This document shows, piece by piece, positions 35,422-44,800 of a stretch of 64,000 nucleotides of DNA (positions within the stretch are counted from its first letter, which is position 1; the number at the start of each line of letters is the position of its first letter). This DNA comes from Dyadobacter endophyticus. GTDB taxonomy: Bacteria > Bacteroidota > Bacteroidia > Cytophagales > Spirosomataceae. Below the pieces are notes generated by a model. It was not told where the DNA came from, did not search any database, and worked only from the letters and a program-made list of their open reading frames with translations. Location: contig NZ_BMIA01000006.1 in assembly GCF_014641595.1 (NCBI RefSeq), forward strand, positions 1-64,000, read 5' to 3'. The position numbers and the translations under genes are program-made.

Positions 35422-36438
35422 TTATCGGGCATGAGCGGGCTTACAACCCCGGCTATCAATCACAACCTGGCCATCGATCACCTCGTGACGTGCGTGGGTC
35501 ACTTCGCTGATCAGCGCCAACTTTTCGTAGAGCGACTCGGTTCCAAGCCGGGCGGTGAGCGTGCAGCCTCCCAGAACGTCGTCGTCATACACAAAATCAA
35601 CACCATACGCCTTGGAAAGTCGGGCGAAAACCTCGGGGAGCGGTGTGTCGACAAAATTGAAATCGGGCTGCCCGTTTTCCGGCGTGAGCAACACCGGATT
35701 TTCAGCCAGCGTTTTGACCAGTCGCGCCTCGGCAGGATAAAAAACGGCACGCTGGTTGGGCACCAGTACAACGGCATTATCCAATTCTTTCGGCGATGCA
35801 TTGGCTTTGGGCCGGCTGAATACCGAAACCTTGCCGGTGCGAACGGTTACGGATACATTTGACTTGCCGCCAAATGCTTTTACCCTGAAACTGGTTCCCA
35901 ACACCCGCGTTACGATGCGGTCTGTCACCACGAGAAACGGTCTTTGCGGCTGTCGGGTGATGTCGAAGAATGCCTCGCCGGTCAGGAAAACTTCCCTTTT
36001 ATTGCCCGAAAAATGACTCGGGTAGCGGAGGAAACTGCCGGGTTCGAGCGTTACAGTGCTGCCGTCGTCTAACCTGATTCGCATGGCTTGCCGGGTATTG
36101 TTCATCTGCACGCTCAGCAGTTCGACCCGCTCATTGCGACCTGCCGACCATTGCCAGAATCCATACCCGAACAGTCCGAGCAGCAGGACCACCGAAGCCG
36201 CTACCCTGAACCAGCTGTGCCTGAAAACCGGCATCGGCTTCACGATAGACTTTGGTTCCGTTTCGCCCTGAATGTACGCCCACATTCGTTGACCCGCGGC
36301 TTCATCGTCCTCGTCCGCGATACTGTTTTGTGCCCCTCCCATCGATTCGTACCAGGCTTCCACGCGCCGGATTTCGTCGGCGGAAGCTTGCCGGGATTGA
36401 TACCGGCGAAGAAGCTGGCGAAAGTCGGAAGGTGTCAT
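35422..36438 (-). CDS. FecR-family anti-sigma factor, 338 aa
   Basis: Inner-membrane regulator that relays receptor occupancy to an ECF sigma factor. The N-terminal cytoplasmic part (MTPSDFRQLLRRYQSRQAS...AWYES) binds sigma. A membrane segment follows at residues 76-95 (VAASVVLLLGLFGYGFWQW), then the periplasmic FecR domain (RIRLDDGSTVTLEPGSFLRYP ... VFLTGEAFFDI ... PFLVVTDRIVTRVLGTSFRV) and a C-terminal STN-like domain (FNFVDTPLPEVFARLSKAYGV). It is encoded between its presumed sigma partner and the TonB receptor. Confidence 0.9.
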   Translation of the reverse strand: MTPSDFRQLLRRYQSRQASADEIRRVEAWYESMGGAQNSIADEDDEAAGQRMWAYIQGETEPKSIVKPMPVFRHSWFRVAASVVLLLGLFGYGFWQWSAGRNERVELLSVQMNNTRQAMRIRLDDGSTVTLEPGSFLRYPSHFSGNKREVFLTGEAFFDITRQPQRPFLVVTDRIVTRVLGTSFRVKAFGGKSNVSVTVRTGKVSVFSRPKANASPKELDNAVVLVPNQRAVFYPAEARLVKTLAENPVLLTPENGQPDFNFVDTPLPEVFARLSKAYGVDFVYDDDVLGGCTLTARLGTESLYEKLALISEVTHARHEVIDGQVVIDSRGCKPAHAR

Positions 36439-36577
36439 AGGAGTATCGGACGGTACAGGTTGTTGTTCATAGTGTAGGTCAGGAAGAATAGCTTGCAGCC
36501 CTAAATGAAAATGTAAAATCAGGAAAAGTTTATATTTCTGATTTCAATAAGACCAACACTTATTTGTATTGTACAAT

Positions 36578-37174
36578 TTATTGCAGGATAAAGAAAAATG
36601 AGGCAAGAGCCCCCAGGTTCCGCAGGCTGCCCCGGACTACTTTCAGGGAGCGGGTCAAATGGTATTCGACCGCTTTTTCGGAGAGGTTAAGCCGCTCTGC
36701 AATTTCGGGGATAGTCAGGTATTCAAAGCGGCTCATGCGGAACACCTGTTTGGATTTTTCCGGCAGCGCTTCCAGGGTGCGTTCAATGGCTTCGGTGAGG
36801 TCTTGCAAAGCCAGATCGTCCACAGGAACGTTATCTTCCTGATTGAGAAAAGATTCGTAGTAAGCCACGAAACGCTCGTGGACACGTAGGGATTCAATGT
36901 GATTGATAATGGAAAACCTGAGTGCGGTAAGCAGATAGGGACGCAGTTCGCGGATGTTTGTTTGTCCGGATTTGACCCAGATGCTCACAAAAAGCTCCTG
37001 AACCAGCTCCTCCGCTGTTTCCTTGCAGCGTAATTTTTGGTAAGCCAGCCGGTAGAGCATCCCCCAATAACGCTCATATATTTCAGCAAACGCTTCCCTG
37101 CTGCCCAATTGCAGTTCCATCACAAGCTGGTCGTCAGTAAGTTGTCGATAAGTAGGTGGAAGGGAAGAAGGCAT
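36578..37174 (-). CDS. ECF RNA polymerase sigma factor, 198 aa
   Basis: Region 2 is visible as FAEIYERYWGMLYRLAYQKL and EELVQELFVSIWVKS, and region 4 as LPEKSKQVFRMSR and TIPEIAERLNLSEKAVEYHL. The combination with FecR and a receptor downstream is the FecI type used in Bacteroidota for substrate-induced uptake systems. I start at the ATG at 37172-37174 (MPSSLPPTYRQLTDDQL), since the longer frame from 37240 runs through the promoter-like element. The last residues form a hydrophobic tail (LASFFFILQ), as in many FecI-like proteins of this phylum. Confidence 0.9.
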   Translation of the reverse strand: MPSSLPPTYRQLTDDQLVMELQLGSREAFAEIYERYWGMLYRLAYQKLRCKETAEELVQELFVSIWVKSGQTNIRELRPYLLTALRFSIINHIESLRVHERFVAYYESFLNQEDNVPVDDLALQDLTEAIERTLEALPEKSKQVFRMSRFEYLTIPEIAERLNLSEKAVEYHLTRSLKVVRGSLRNLGALASFFFILQ

Positions 37175-37200
37175 AATCGGGACGCAGTTAACAGCCTGTC

Positions 37201-37208
37201 CAAATGTA
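37201..37208 (-). promoter_or_regulatory. -7 element for the sigma/FecR/receptor operon
   Basis: TACATTTG on the minus strand fits TAnnTTTG exactly and lies 27 bp before the chosen start. No good -33 match is found at the usual distance, although ACCATATTTTGGT, a short inverted repeat, lies there and might bind a regulator. Confidence 0.4.
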
Positions 37209-37468
37209 TGCAGAAAATTTACCAAAATATGGTTATTCAAACAAATAATGGTAAAAACGCCCGTGGTCGTAGAGGGTACAGATTAATTAGGAGGTTACTC
37301 AACGTGCCCGACCTTTTCTGCCATCTTCTCGAAGCCTTCCCAAAGCACTTCAGGGCCAACTTCTCTTCCGCATTAATGGAACGTCTGAATGATAAGACGC
37401 CAGATCGAAGGCTCTCATGATGACCCTACTTTTATCAATACACCAAGTAGCTAAGGCAATGCATTTTT

Positions 37469-37507
37469 TTAGCAAGATAATCGGATATTTTCCGATTATC
37501 TTGCTAA
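37469..37507. promoter_or_regulatory. Operator-like perfect inverted repeat before abiEi
   Basis: Two 17-bp arms (TTAGCAAGATAATCGGA at 37469-37485 and its exact complement at 37491-37507) flank a 5-nt centre and end 8 bp before the abiEi start codon. AbiEi antitoxins are known to repress their own operon by binding inverted repeats in the promoter, so this is very probably that operator. It would also form a strong hairpin at the mRNA 5' end. Confidence 0.75.
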
Positions 37508-37515
37508 ATTTACAC

Positions 37516-38154
37516 ATGGATTTATCCCAAAGTATAAGAAACCTTTCCAGCCAGCCATTAACGCATCAACTGCTCACCTCGCTGTTGAAAGACTACAAAC
37601 GCCCCAACGATAAAATCCATGAGCTAATCTCCGCAGGCATTATTGAGCCTGTTAAGAAAGGCCTGTACTTACCATCCACAAAACTTTCAGAAACACGCAC
37701 AGAGCCATTTCTTCTCGCCAACCACATGCTTGGTCCGAGCTATGTGTCTTTCGATAGTGCGCTATCATACTACGGATTGATCCCCGAACGAGTGTTCGAA
37801 GTTTCCTCCGCAACGACAAAGGCCTCACGCCGCTTTGACACGCCGACTGGTGCATTCAGTTTTACACGAATGCCGCTACCCTATTACAGCTTCGGGATAC
37901 GGCAGGTCGCGGTCGGAAAAGATCAGAATGCACTTATCGCGTCCCCAGAGAAAGCTTTGTTTGACAAAATAATCAATACAGTGGGCTTAAATCTCCGAAG
38001 TAAAATCGCAGCCAGTGAATACCTTATCGAAAACCTGAGAATGGACGAAGATCAATTAAAACAGCTGGATGTACAAGCAATGGAGACCTGGCTAAGCGAT
38101 TCACCAAAACGCGAGAGCTTAATGCAGGTCATTAAACTCATCAAGGAACTATGA
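37516..38154 (+). CDS. abiEi: AbiEi-type antitoxin / autorepressor, 212 aa
   Basis: Antitoxin of the type IV AbiE system, in which the antitoxin represses the operon instead of binding the toxin. An N-terminal winged-helix segment (LTSLLKDYKRPNDKIHELISAGIIEPVKKGLYLPS) is followed by the AbiEi C-terminal domain (LANHMLGPSYVSFDSALSYYGLIPE ... ASPEKALFDKI). I start at the ATG at 37516-37518 (MDLSQSIRNLSS). The longer reading from 37417 would run through the operator. The stop overlaps the toxin start by 4 bp (ATGA), a coupling that fits a toxin-antitoxin pair. Confidence 0.85.
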   Translation: MDLSQSIRNLSSQPLTHQLLTSLLKDYKRPNDKIHELISAGIIEPVKKGLYLPSTKLSETRTEPFLLANHMLGPSYVSFDSALSYYGLIPERVFEVSSATTKASRRFDTPTGAFSFTRMPLPYYSFGIRQVAVGKDQNALIASPEKALFDKIINTVGLNLRSKIAASEYLIENLRMDEDQLKQLDVQAMETWLSDSPKRESLMQVIKLIKEL

Positions 38155-39005
38155 TCAAGGAATGGCTGGCAAGTTACAATCCTGCCAACAAGGATGAGGC
38201 AACTCAAGCACTGCGTGAAATCATGCAGGAAGTCACATTGGCTGGGCTCTATCGCAAAGGTTTCTTTGAAAAGGCTGCATTCTACGGCGGTACGGCACTC
38301 CGCATCTTTTACGGACTCGACCGCTTTTCAGAGGATCTCGACTTCTCGCTACTCGAAGTAGACCCCGATTTTTCGATCAATACCTATTTGCCCGCTATCG
38401 TCGACGAGTTCGAAGCGCTGGGAATGCATGTATCGATCAAGGAAAAACAGAAGGCAGTAAAGACCAGCATTGATTCCGCATTTCAGAAATCGGAAACGGT
38501 CTGGCGCGAACTGGTTTTGGAAGGTGTTGTGCCACAGCAAGGGCTTGGGCAAACAGCCAGCATCAAGGTCAAGCTGGAAGTCGATACAATGCCGCCTTCG
38601 GGATTTGATACCGAAGAAAAGCTCCTACTCCAACCATTCTCTTTTTATGTGAAGTGTTTCAGCATTTCCGACCTATTCGCTGGGAAAATGCATGCGCTGC
38701 TTTTCAGGAAATGGAAAGATAATGTAAAGGGGCGCGACTGGTATGATATGGAATGGTACATCCGAAAAGGTGTTCCGTTGAATCTCAAACACTTCGCGCT
38801 ACGTGCGTACGATAGCGGAGATTGGGGTCGGGAGAACATCAGCGAAGTGGAGTTTCGGAGTTTACTGAATGCGAAGATAGATTTGGTTCACTTCCAGCGG
38901 ATCAAGAATGATATTCGGAGATTTATACCGAATCACAATGTTTTGGAAATTTGGAGTGCTCAATATTTTCATGATCTTTCAATAAAGTTGAAAATCTCCA
39001 TTTGA
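38151..39005 (+). CDS. abiEii: AbiEii-type nucleotidyltransferase toxin, 284 aa
   Basis: Toxin of the AbiE pair. The nucleotidyltransferase motif is plain: AAFYGGTALRIFYGLDRFSEDLDFSLL contains GG-x-A-L-R and the D-x-D (EDLDFSL). A later KCFSISDLFAGKMHALLFRKWK and KGRDWYDMEWYI carry the conserved Lys and Asp of the family (DUF1814). Related toxins transfer nucleotides to tRNA or other targets and stop growth during phage attack. All recognised motifs are intact, so the module may be active. Confidence 0.88.
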   Translation: MIKEWLASYNPANKDEATQALREIMQEVTLAGLYRKGFFEKAAFYGGTALRIFYGLDRFSEDLDFSLLEVDPDFSINTYLPAIVDEFEALGMHVSIKEKQKAVKTSIDSAFQKSETVWRELVLEGVVPQQGLGQTASIKVKLEVDTMPPSGFDTEEKLLLQPFSFYVKCFSISDLFAGKMHALLFRKWKDNVKGRDWYDMEWYIRKGVPLNLKHFALRAYDSGDWGRENISEVEFRSLLNAKIDLVHFQRIKNDIRRFIPNHNVLEIWSAQYFHDLSIKLKISI

Positions 39006-39009
39006 AGCG

Positions 39010-39435
39010 ATGCCAAGAATCATGAAAACTGCTGCCTTTGTCTTTGGAGGATTAATCATCATAGTTTTACTAATTGGTTGGCTTTTTGCAATGTTAGCAC
39101 CCGGCTGTGAAGACACCACATGTGAAACCCTATTTTCACCAGACCGGTCTCACAAAGTCATTCTCTATACCAGGAACTGTGGTGCCACTACCGGATTCAG
39201 CACTCACATTGCACTGGCGAAATCCGACGAAGACATCAATGACGGCACCACTATCTTCGTGGCAGATGATGGCTATGGAGAAGCGAATTTACATCCTGTC
39301 TATCAGGCGCTGATTGACATTCGTGCAAGGTGGATTGACAACCATTCGCTGGAACTTTCCTATGAAAGGAAAGCGAGATTATTCACAGAAAAAGTCAAGG
39401 CTGACGGAATCACGATAATTCACCGTAAAAGGTAG
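39010..39435 (+). CDS. Membrane-anchored small protein (DUF5412-like), 141 aa
   Basis: One N-terminal membrane helix (VFGGLIIIVLLIGWLFAML) precedes an extracytoplasmic domain with CEDTTCETLFSPDRSHKVILYTRNCG, where three Cys could form a disulfide. The 'SPDG.kkavly..nCGATTgfst.i' pattern is recognisable in DUF5412-type proteins of unknown function. It starts 4 bp after abiEii, so it is probably co-transcribed with the defence pair, although no role in it is established. Confidence 0.65.
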   Translation: MPRIMKTAAFVFGGLIIIVLLIGWLFAMLAPGCEDTTCETLFSPDRSHKVILYTRNCGATTGFSTHIALAKSDEDINDGTTIFVADDGYGEANLHPVYQALIDIRARWIDNHSLELSYERKARLFTEKVKADGITIIHRKR

Positions 39436-39796
39436 GAAAAATGATCGCGCGATAAGTGCGAATTTTGTAACTTGCACCTAGCAACATCGCAGTCACCACC
39501 GCCAAAAACCACAGGCATTTTCCAAACTTTGAACACTCAAAAACCACCCAAAAACTCACTCAAAAACAGCGAAAATCACCAACTAAACACCTCAATTTTC
39601 GCCAAAAGAATTATACATAACAAATATACTGTTGCACTATATGTATAAAAAATAGTGAGTCTTTCGTGTAGTTTACATCAAACACAGGAGACTAAATATT
39701 GATTACAAGCCGATTAAAGGCAAAGTTCGAGACCCGTCTCCCTCCCCAAGTTCGAAGCTCCTGATTTTCAATTTTGTGAATACTTACTGACTTCCC
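39436..39796. other. Gene-free stretch carrying a tRNA-His 3' end copy
   Basis: About 360 bp without a supported gene. It has a run of short repeats of the form CAAAAACC/CTCAAAAAC (39500-39570) and then, at 39725-39746, the copy of the tRNA-His 3' end described separately. It looks like the outer end of a small genomic island. Confidence 0.6.
39725..39746 (+). repeat. 22-nt copy of the tRNA-His 3' end (att-like), inverted relative to the tRNA
   Basis: GTTCGAGACCCGTCTCCC (first 18 of 22 nt) matches the T-arm and acceptor 3' strand of tRNA-His at 5515-5536 exactly, but on the opposite strand. Neighbouring bases differ on both sides. It lies at the end of the abiE cassette and is what an integrase attachment site left by an element targeting tRNA-His would look like. 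Confidence 0.75.
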
Positions 39797-40381
39797 ATGG
39801 ACAAATCAAACGGATACGAGCACAACGCAACAACATTCATCCGCTGTCGCTCGAAGGGCGTCAATGGCGTCGGCGCGCCATCTGTTCGGCAGTGGGCCAG
39901 GTCACTACCCGCAAATGCGACAGTTCTGGACGTGGGTTGTGGTGCTGGCGACCCGATTTCGAAAGCGTTGGTCAATGAAGGCTTGACGGTTTATGGGATT
40001 GATGCGTCACCTTCGATGGTTCAATCCTTCAAGCAGAACTTCCCAAATATTCCTGTCGCCTGTGAAGCCGCAGAAGATTCCTCATTTTTCAATAGGCAGT
40101 TCGATGCTGTCATTGCCTGGGGGCTATTATTCCTTTTGCCGGAAGAAACACAGAAAGTTGTGATCAAAAAAATGGCAAATGCGCTGGACGCTGGCGGAAA
40201 GCTGCTATTTACAGCTCCTTCTCAAAAAATGAAATGGGAAGATGCGATCACAGAGATAGCATCGATATCGCTTGGAGCGGAGAAATACAAAGAATTACTA
40301 ACTGCGTCGGGGCTTTCGCTCATCGAGGAATTTGAGGACGAGGGAGAGAACCATTATTACCATGCTGTCAAAGCAGCGTAA
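39797..40381 (+). CDS. Class I SAM-dependent methyltransferase, 194 aa
   Basis: Motif I VLDVGCGAGDPISKAL binds SAM. GIDASPSMVQSF gives the acidic ribose-binding residue, and FDAVIAWGLLFLLPEE matches motif IV. The fold is that of small free-standing methyltransferases of 190-220 residues. The substrate cannot be told. It begins 50 bp after the att-like repeat and is convergent with the aldolase gene. Confidence 0.85.
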   Translation: MDKSNGYEHNATTFIRCRSKGVNGVGAPSVRQWARSLPANATVLDVGCGAGDPISKALVNEGLTVYGIDASPSMVQSFKQNFPNIPVACEAAEDSSFFNRQFDAVIAWGLLFLLPEETQKVVIKKMANALDAGGKLLFTAPSQKMKWEDAITEIASISLGAEKYKELLTASGLSLIEEFEDEGENHYYHAVKAA

Positions 40382-40418
40382 ATAAGAATGTGACAAACGA
40401 GCACTGGTTTACCTAATC

Positions 40419-41513
40419 TTAACGCCCTGATTTTTGCAATATAGCGACAGGCGTGATGGCCAAGCGGTCGCACCATCCGAGGAATGTCTCGTGGGCGGCA
40501 TCCAGGACCCGTTGCTGCTCAGGGGTAACAATTTTGCTTTTGGCCCTGCAAACCAGTTCAATCGGCAACCCCCGTTTTTTCAAAAAGTATTTTGAGCTCA
40601 AAGGATAAGGAACGGAAATAAGTGGCTCCATTTGGGAAATTTCAGCCTGGATCCAGCTCGCGTCTTCTGCTTTGGCTGGGTTACTGGCATTGTTACAGAG
40701 CCAGGTATGTATTTCAGGGTAAAAATTTCCGGAAATAGGCGACATTCCTTTCCCTCCTTTTTGCAGCGATTGGAGGGCCGTTGCCGTATGGGCATTGTAC
40801 AACTCCATCTGAGTGCCCTTTGCCACCGCCAGTTTCTCCTCAATCTTTAGAATATCTTCGGTCGTATCCTTGTGGTAAACCATGTTCTTATTGGAAACAA
40901 GGAACTCGAATACCTCCGGGGAAATGATCCGCTTGTAGGGCGACGGGCATTCGTATGTACCTAATTTCATATCTCCTGCAAGAGCGAAAAATTGCTCGAA
41001 ATGCTCCATGAGCACGGCATCGCTTTCGTCTTTCCCGGCGAAATGACTGGATATCAGAATGACTCCATCCACTCCGGTGTCACGTACTTTCTTTGCAAAC
41101 AGCGCCTTGCTTGCAAGCGTATCGCCAAAAGATCCGGTCGACACCACCGGCACTTTCCCGTTCACGTATTTCACCACATGGCTGGTGAGGTCGAGACGTT
41201 CCTGATCGCTCAGAAAATACATCTCGCTGCTCAAACAATTGGCAAAGAAGCCTTTTGCACCTGCTGCCAGATAAAAGTCGATGACCCTGGAAACGTTGTC
41301 GTAGTCGATTTTGAGGTCGGTACCGAACGGGGTGATCATTACCGGGACGAATTTTTTCTCATCTATCGCATGAGCATCGGAAAACTTCGAATGCCAAGTG
41401 TCGCTACCTGCAAAAGCAGATTGCAGCACCCGGCTTCCAGCCATAATTCCAACTGTCGCAGGTGTTATCTTACCCAGAAAGTCCCTTCTCGTCACTTTGT
41501 TCGGTGTTTTCAT
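40419..41513 (-). CDS. Tat-exported dihydrodipicolinate synthase/N-acetylneuraminate lyase family protein, 364 aa
   Basis: TIM-barrel class I aldolase family that makes or splits 2-oxo acids through a Schiff base. Residues 9-37 form a Tat signal (TRRDFLGKITPATVGIMAGS...QSAFAGS), so the enzyme acts outside the cytoplasm, which is unusual for the family. Conserved residues include the Tyr in GTYECPSPYK (YNxP position) and the Schiff-base Lys in VYHKDTTED. I start at the ATG at 41511-41513, directly before the Tat motif. It is divergent from susC by 289 bp and probably belongs to the same utilization locus, acting on a sugar acid or keto sugar (inference). Confidence 0.82.
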   Translation of the reverse strand: MKTPNKVTRRDFLGKITPATVGIMAGSRVLQSAFAGSDTWHSKFSDAHAIDEKKFVPVMITPFGTDLKIDYDNVSRVIDFYLAAGAKGFFANCLSSEMYFLSDQERLDLTSHVVKYVNGKVPVVSTGSFGDTLASKALFAKKVRDTGVDGVILISSHFAGKDESDAVLMEHFEQFFALAGDMKLGTYECPSPYKRIISPEVFEFLVSNKNMVYHKDTTEDILKIEEKLAVAKGTQMELYNAHTATALQSLQKGGKGMSPISGNFYPEIHTWLCNNASNPAKAEDASWIQAEISQMEPLISVPYPLSSKYFLKKRGLPIELVCRAKSKIVTPEQQRVLDAAHETFLGWCDRLAITPVAILQKSGR

Positions 41514-41690
41514 ATTAATGTCCGGATCAAAATAGATGGGTCGTGATGCGAAGTACTTGACCCTGCCATTGTTTGTACGCCGTTTGCGCCGCAAAGGCTA
41601 TTCGATAGCAGAAATATTCTCATTCGAATAAACAATTGAAGTGGACAAATACAGACACTTCGTTTCTAGCAATTTTTTATAAAAAAATAG

Positions 41691-41714
41691 TACTAATCAG
41701 AGGCCCGATTAGTA
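41691..41714. promoter_or_regulatory. Inverted repeat in the divergent aldolase/susC region
   Basis: TACTAATC (41691-41698) and GATTAGTA (41707-41714) are 8-bp perfect arms around an 8-nt centre, placed centrally between two divergent genes. It may be a regulator site serving both directions. No canonical -7 element is visible nearby. Confidence 0.45.
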
Positions 41715-41802
41715 ACTCGAAGCGTACATGTAATTATACTCAATATGCGCTCACCACGAGCAGCCTGCGGATCTCTTGGAAAACTTAAACCCGGTTAATT
41801 GC

Positions 41803-44800
41803 ATGGAACAGAAAACTTTACCTCAACATGGTACACGCTTAAAAAATTACTGCAAGAGATGCTGCCTGCTCGCTGCCCTGGCAGGCCTTACGATCCCTGT
41901 TCGAGCGGCCGGGCCATTCGAATTCGCAAAGGACAAAATCGCTATGAACAGGAATAATGGAGACCCGGTGTTACTTCAAAATGTGAAAGGAAGGGTAACC
42001 GACGAAAAAGGGGATGCGCTTCCGGGTGTGAACATTTTGGTGAAGGGCAGCCAGCAGGGTACGAGCAGTGATGCGAATGGAAATTTCACGATCGAGGTAC
42101 CGCAAGCCAACGCTGTTCTTGTGTTTTCCTTTGTGGGATACCAACCCCAGGAAGTGACGGTCGGCAGCAGTTCCATGCTGGAAGTAAAGCTTCTAACCGA
42201 TACAAAATCGCTGGACGAAGTCGTAGTGACTGCCTTGGGTATCAAGAAAGAGGTTAAGTCTGTCGGGTATTCCGTAACCAAGGTTGAGGGAAGTGCATTT
42301 ACAAAGACCAGGGAAACGAACATAGGCAACTCGCTGGCCGGGAAAGTGGCGGGTGTGAATGTGTCCGCGGCAGCAACAGGTCCGGCGGGGTCAAGCCGGA
42401 TCACAATCCGCGGTAATACTTCGCTTTCCGGGGACAACGCTCCGCTTTTCATTATCAATGGGTTGCCTATGAATAATACCAAGTTCGGGAAGACCCAGGG
42501 CGATAACCCGGACTGGGGTGACAACATATCCAGTATCAACCCGGACGATGTGGAAGAAATGACCGTCCTCAAAGGGGCCGCCGCCGCCGCCTTGTACGGA
42601 TCACGTGCCAAAAACGGGGCCATCATTATCACTACAAAATCGGGCAAAGGCAACAAAGGCATCGGCATCGAATTTAACTCCAACAATACCCTCGAAGTGC
42701 CCTATTTTATATGGAACCTGCAAAAGGAATATGGCCAGGGTTACAATGGCGTAAAACCTTCCGGCGTCGGGGTTGCGGCGGCACACGGGCAAAATCACTG
42801 GGGCGCGCCCTACGACGGATCGATGGTGGTCCAGCTGGATGGGGTGGAGAGGCCCTATTCGTATGTGAAAGATCAGGTTTTGAAGGATTTCTACGGCAAT
42901 GGCCATACGTCTTCCAACAACGTAGCTTTTACAGGTGGCGGTGACAAGGGAAATTTCAGGGTTGCCGTAACGGATATGCGCAACAAAGGCATTATTCCAA
43001 ATGCAACCATTCGGAGGGATAATATCAGCCTGAGCATCAACCAGAACGCGACCAAAAACATCGCCATCAGCGCCAACGTGGATTATATCAACGAAAAAGT
43101 CGATAACCGCTACGTGCTCGAAACGAACAACGCTAATAGTGCGGGAACCATCTTGTTTGTCAACAGCAACATGCCTACCAGCGCGCTGTCTCCCGGCTAC
43201 GACCCCGTTACATTCAAAGAGAAAGTACTGGGTACCGACCTCGGTGCTACCAACCCCTATTATTCGCTCAATCAGATCAGGAACAACACCCAGAAGGACC
43301 GATTCATTGCGGCAGTGAATGCACGGTGGAACATTACCGATTGGCTATTCGTGCAGGGAAAAGCGGGACAGGATATGTTTTCCTATCAGATCAACAAAAT
43401 CGTCCCCGAGGGCACCGGTTACCGTCCCAACGGGCAGATTGATCAGATCCAGACCAACTTTTACGAAAGAAATTTCGAAGGGATGATCGGGCTCAATAAA
43501 GCGCTTAACAAGAATTTCAATCTGGTGGTCAATGCGGGTGGGAACCTCATGTCGCAACACAGCAATGGCACCAACATCAGCGGCTCCGGCATTATCACCC
43601 CCCGCTTGGAGGTCATTAACAATACATCCGTCCGGAACACGACCACTACTATTACGGACAACAAGATCAATTCGTTGTTTGGAACCGCGGAGCTGGCATA
43701 TAAAAATTATCTGTTCTTGAACGTAACCGGCCGGAACGACTGGTTTTCAACCCTCAGTCCTGAATCAAACAACTATTTTTATCCGTCCGCGAGTGTCAGC
43801 TACGTGTTCTCAGACGCACTTGATCTGCCAAAGGCTATTAGTTTTGGAAAATTCAGGGTGTCGTACGCATCCGTCGGCGGTGCAACAGATCCCTACCAGC
43901 TTAACCTGACCTATGGCGTGCTGCCATACAGCTACGACGGGAAACCGCTGGGCACCATCAACCAGGCTATTGTTCCGAACAAAAACCTTCGCCCATTAAG
44001 CGTGAACGAGTTGGAGGCTGGTCTGGACCTGCGCCTGTTCAGTGGAAAGTTGGCCCTCGACGTCGCTGCGTACAACAGATCAACGAAAAACGATATCACC
44101 ACTGAAACCCTTTCATCGGTTACCGGCTATAACGGGGCCGTTGTTACGGTAGGCGAACTACGCAACCGGGGTGTTGAAATGCTGTTTACCGTAAGGCCAG
44201 TCACTGCGAAAAATTTCAGCTGGGATGTTTCGCTCAATGTGGCCTACAACAAAAGCAAGATTCTGAAAATCTCCAATTCGACGAATGAATTCCTGCTGGG
44301 AACTGCAACGAAGGTTTTCCTCAAACAGGTCGTAGGTGAAGAATACTCGCAGATCGTCGGACGCACCATTAAGCGGGATGCGAATGGCCGCGATGTGATG
44401 GATGCCAAAGGCCTGCCTATCGTGCCTACCACTGTGAAGGCGTTCGGTTCGGGTATTCAAAGGTACACATCGGGCATCACCAATACTTTCAGTTATAAGT
44501 CATTGACCCTTTCGGCCCAGGTCGATGGCAAATTCGGAGGCCTGATCTACTCCAACACCAACTACAATTTGGAACACCGCGGAATGTCGCCGCGATCGCT
44601 GCTTGGAAGAGCGAACGGCGTGGTGCTGCCGGGCGTCACCGAGACCGGCGAAGAGAACAAAGTGCTCGTAACAGCCGCACAGGTGAATAACCGGGATATC
44701 ATCGTGAGACGCCGCGACGCGCTGGACGATTACCTGTACAATGCGAGTTTTATCAAACTTCGCTACGTTTCCCTGACTTACAATTTGCCACGCGTGGTGT

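Noticed and set aside
37037..37420. A plus-strand frame whose end (NVPDLFCHLLEAFPKHFRANF...) looked like a transposase tail
   Set aside because: The resemblance is too vague, and the first half is antisense to the sigma factor gene.
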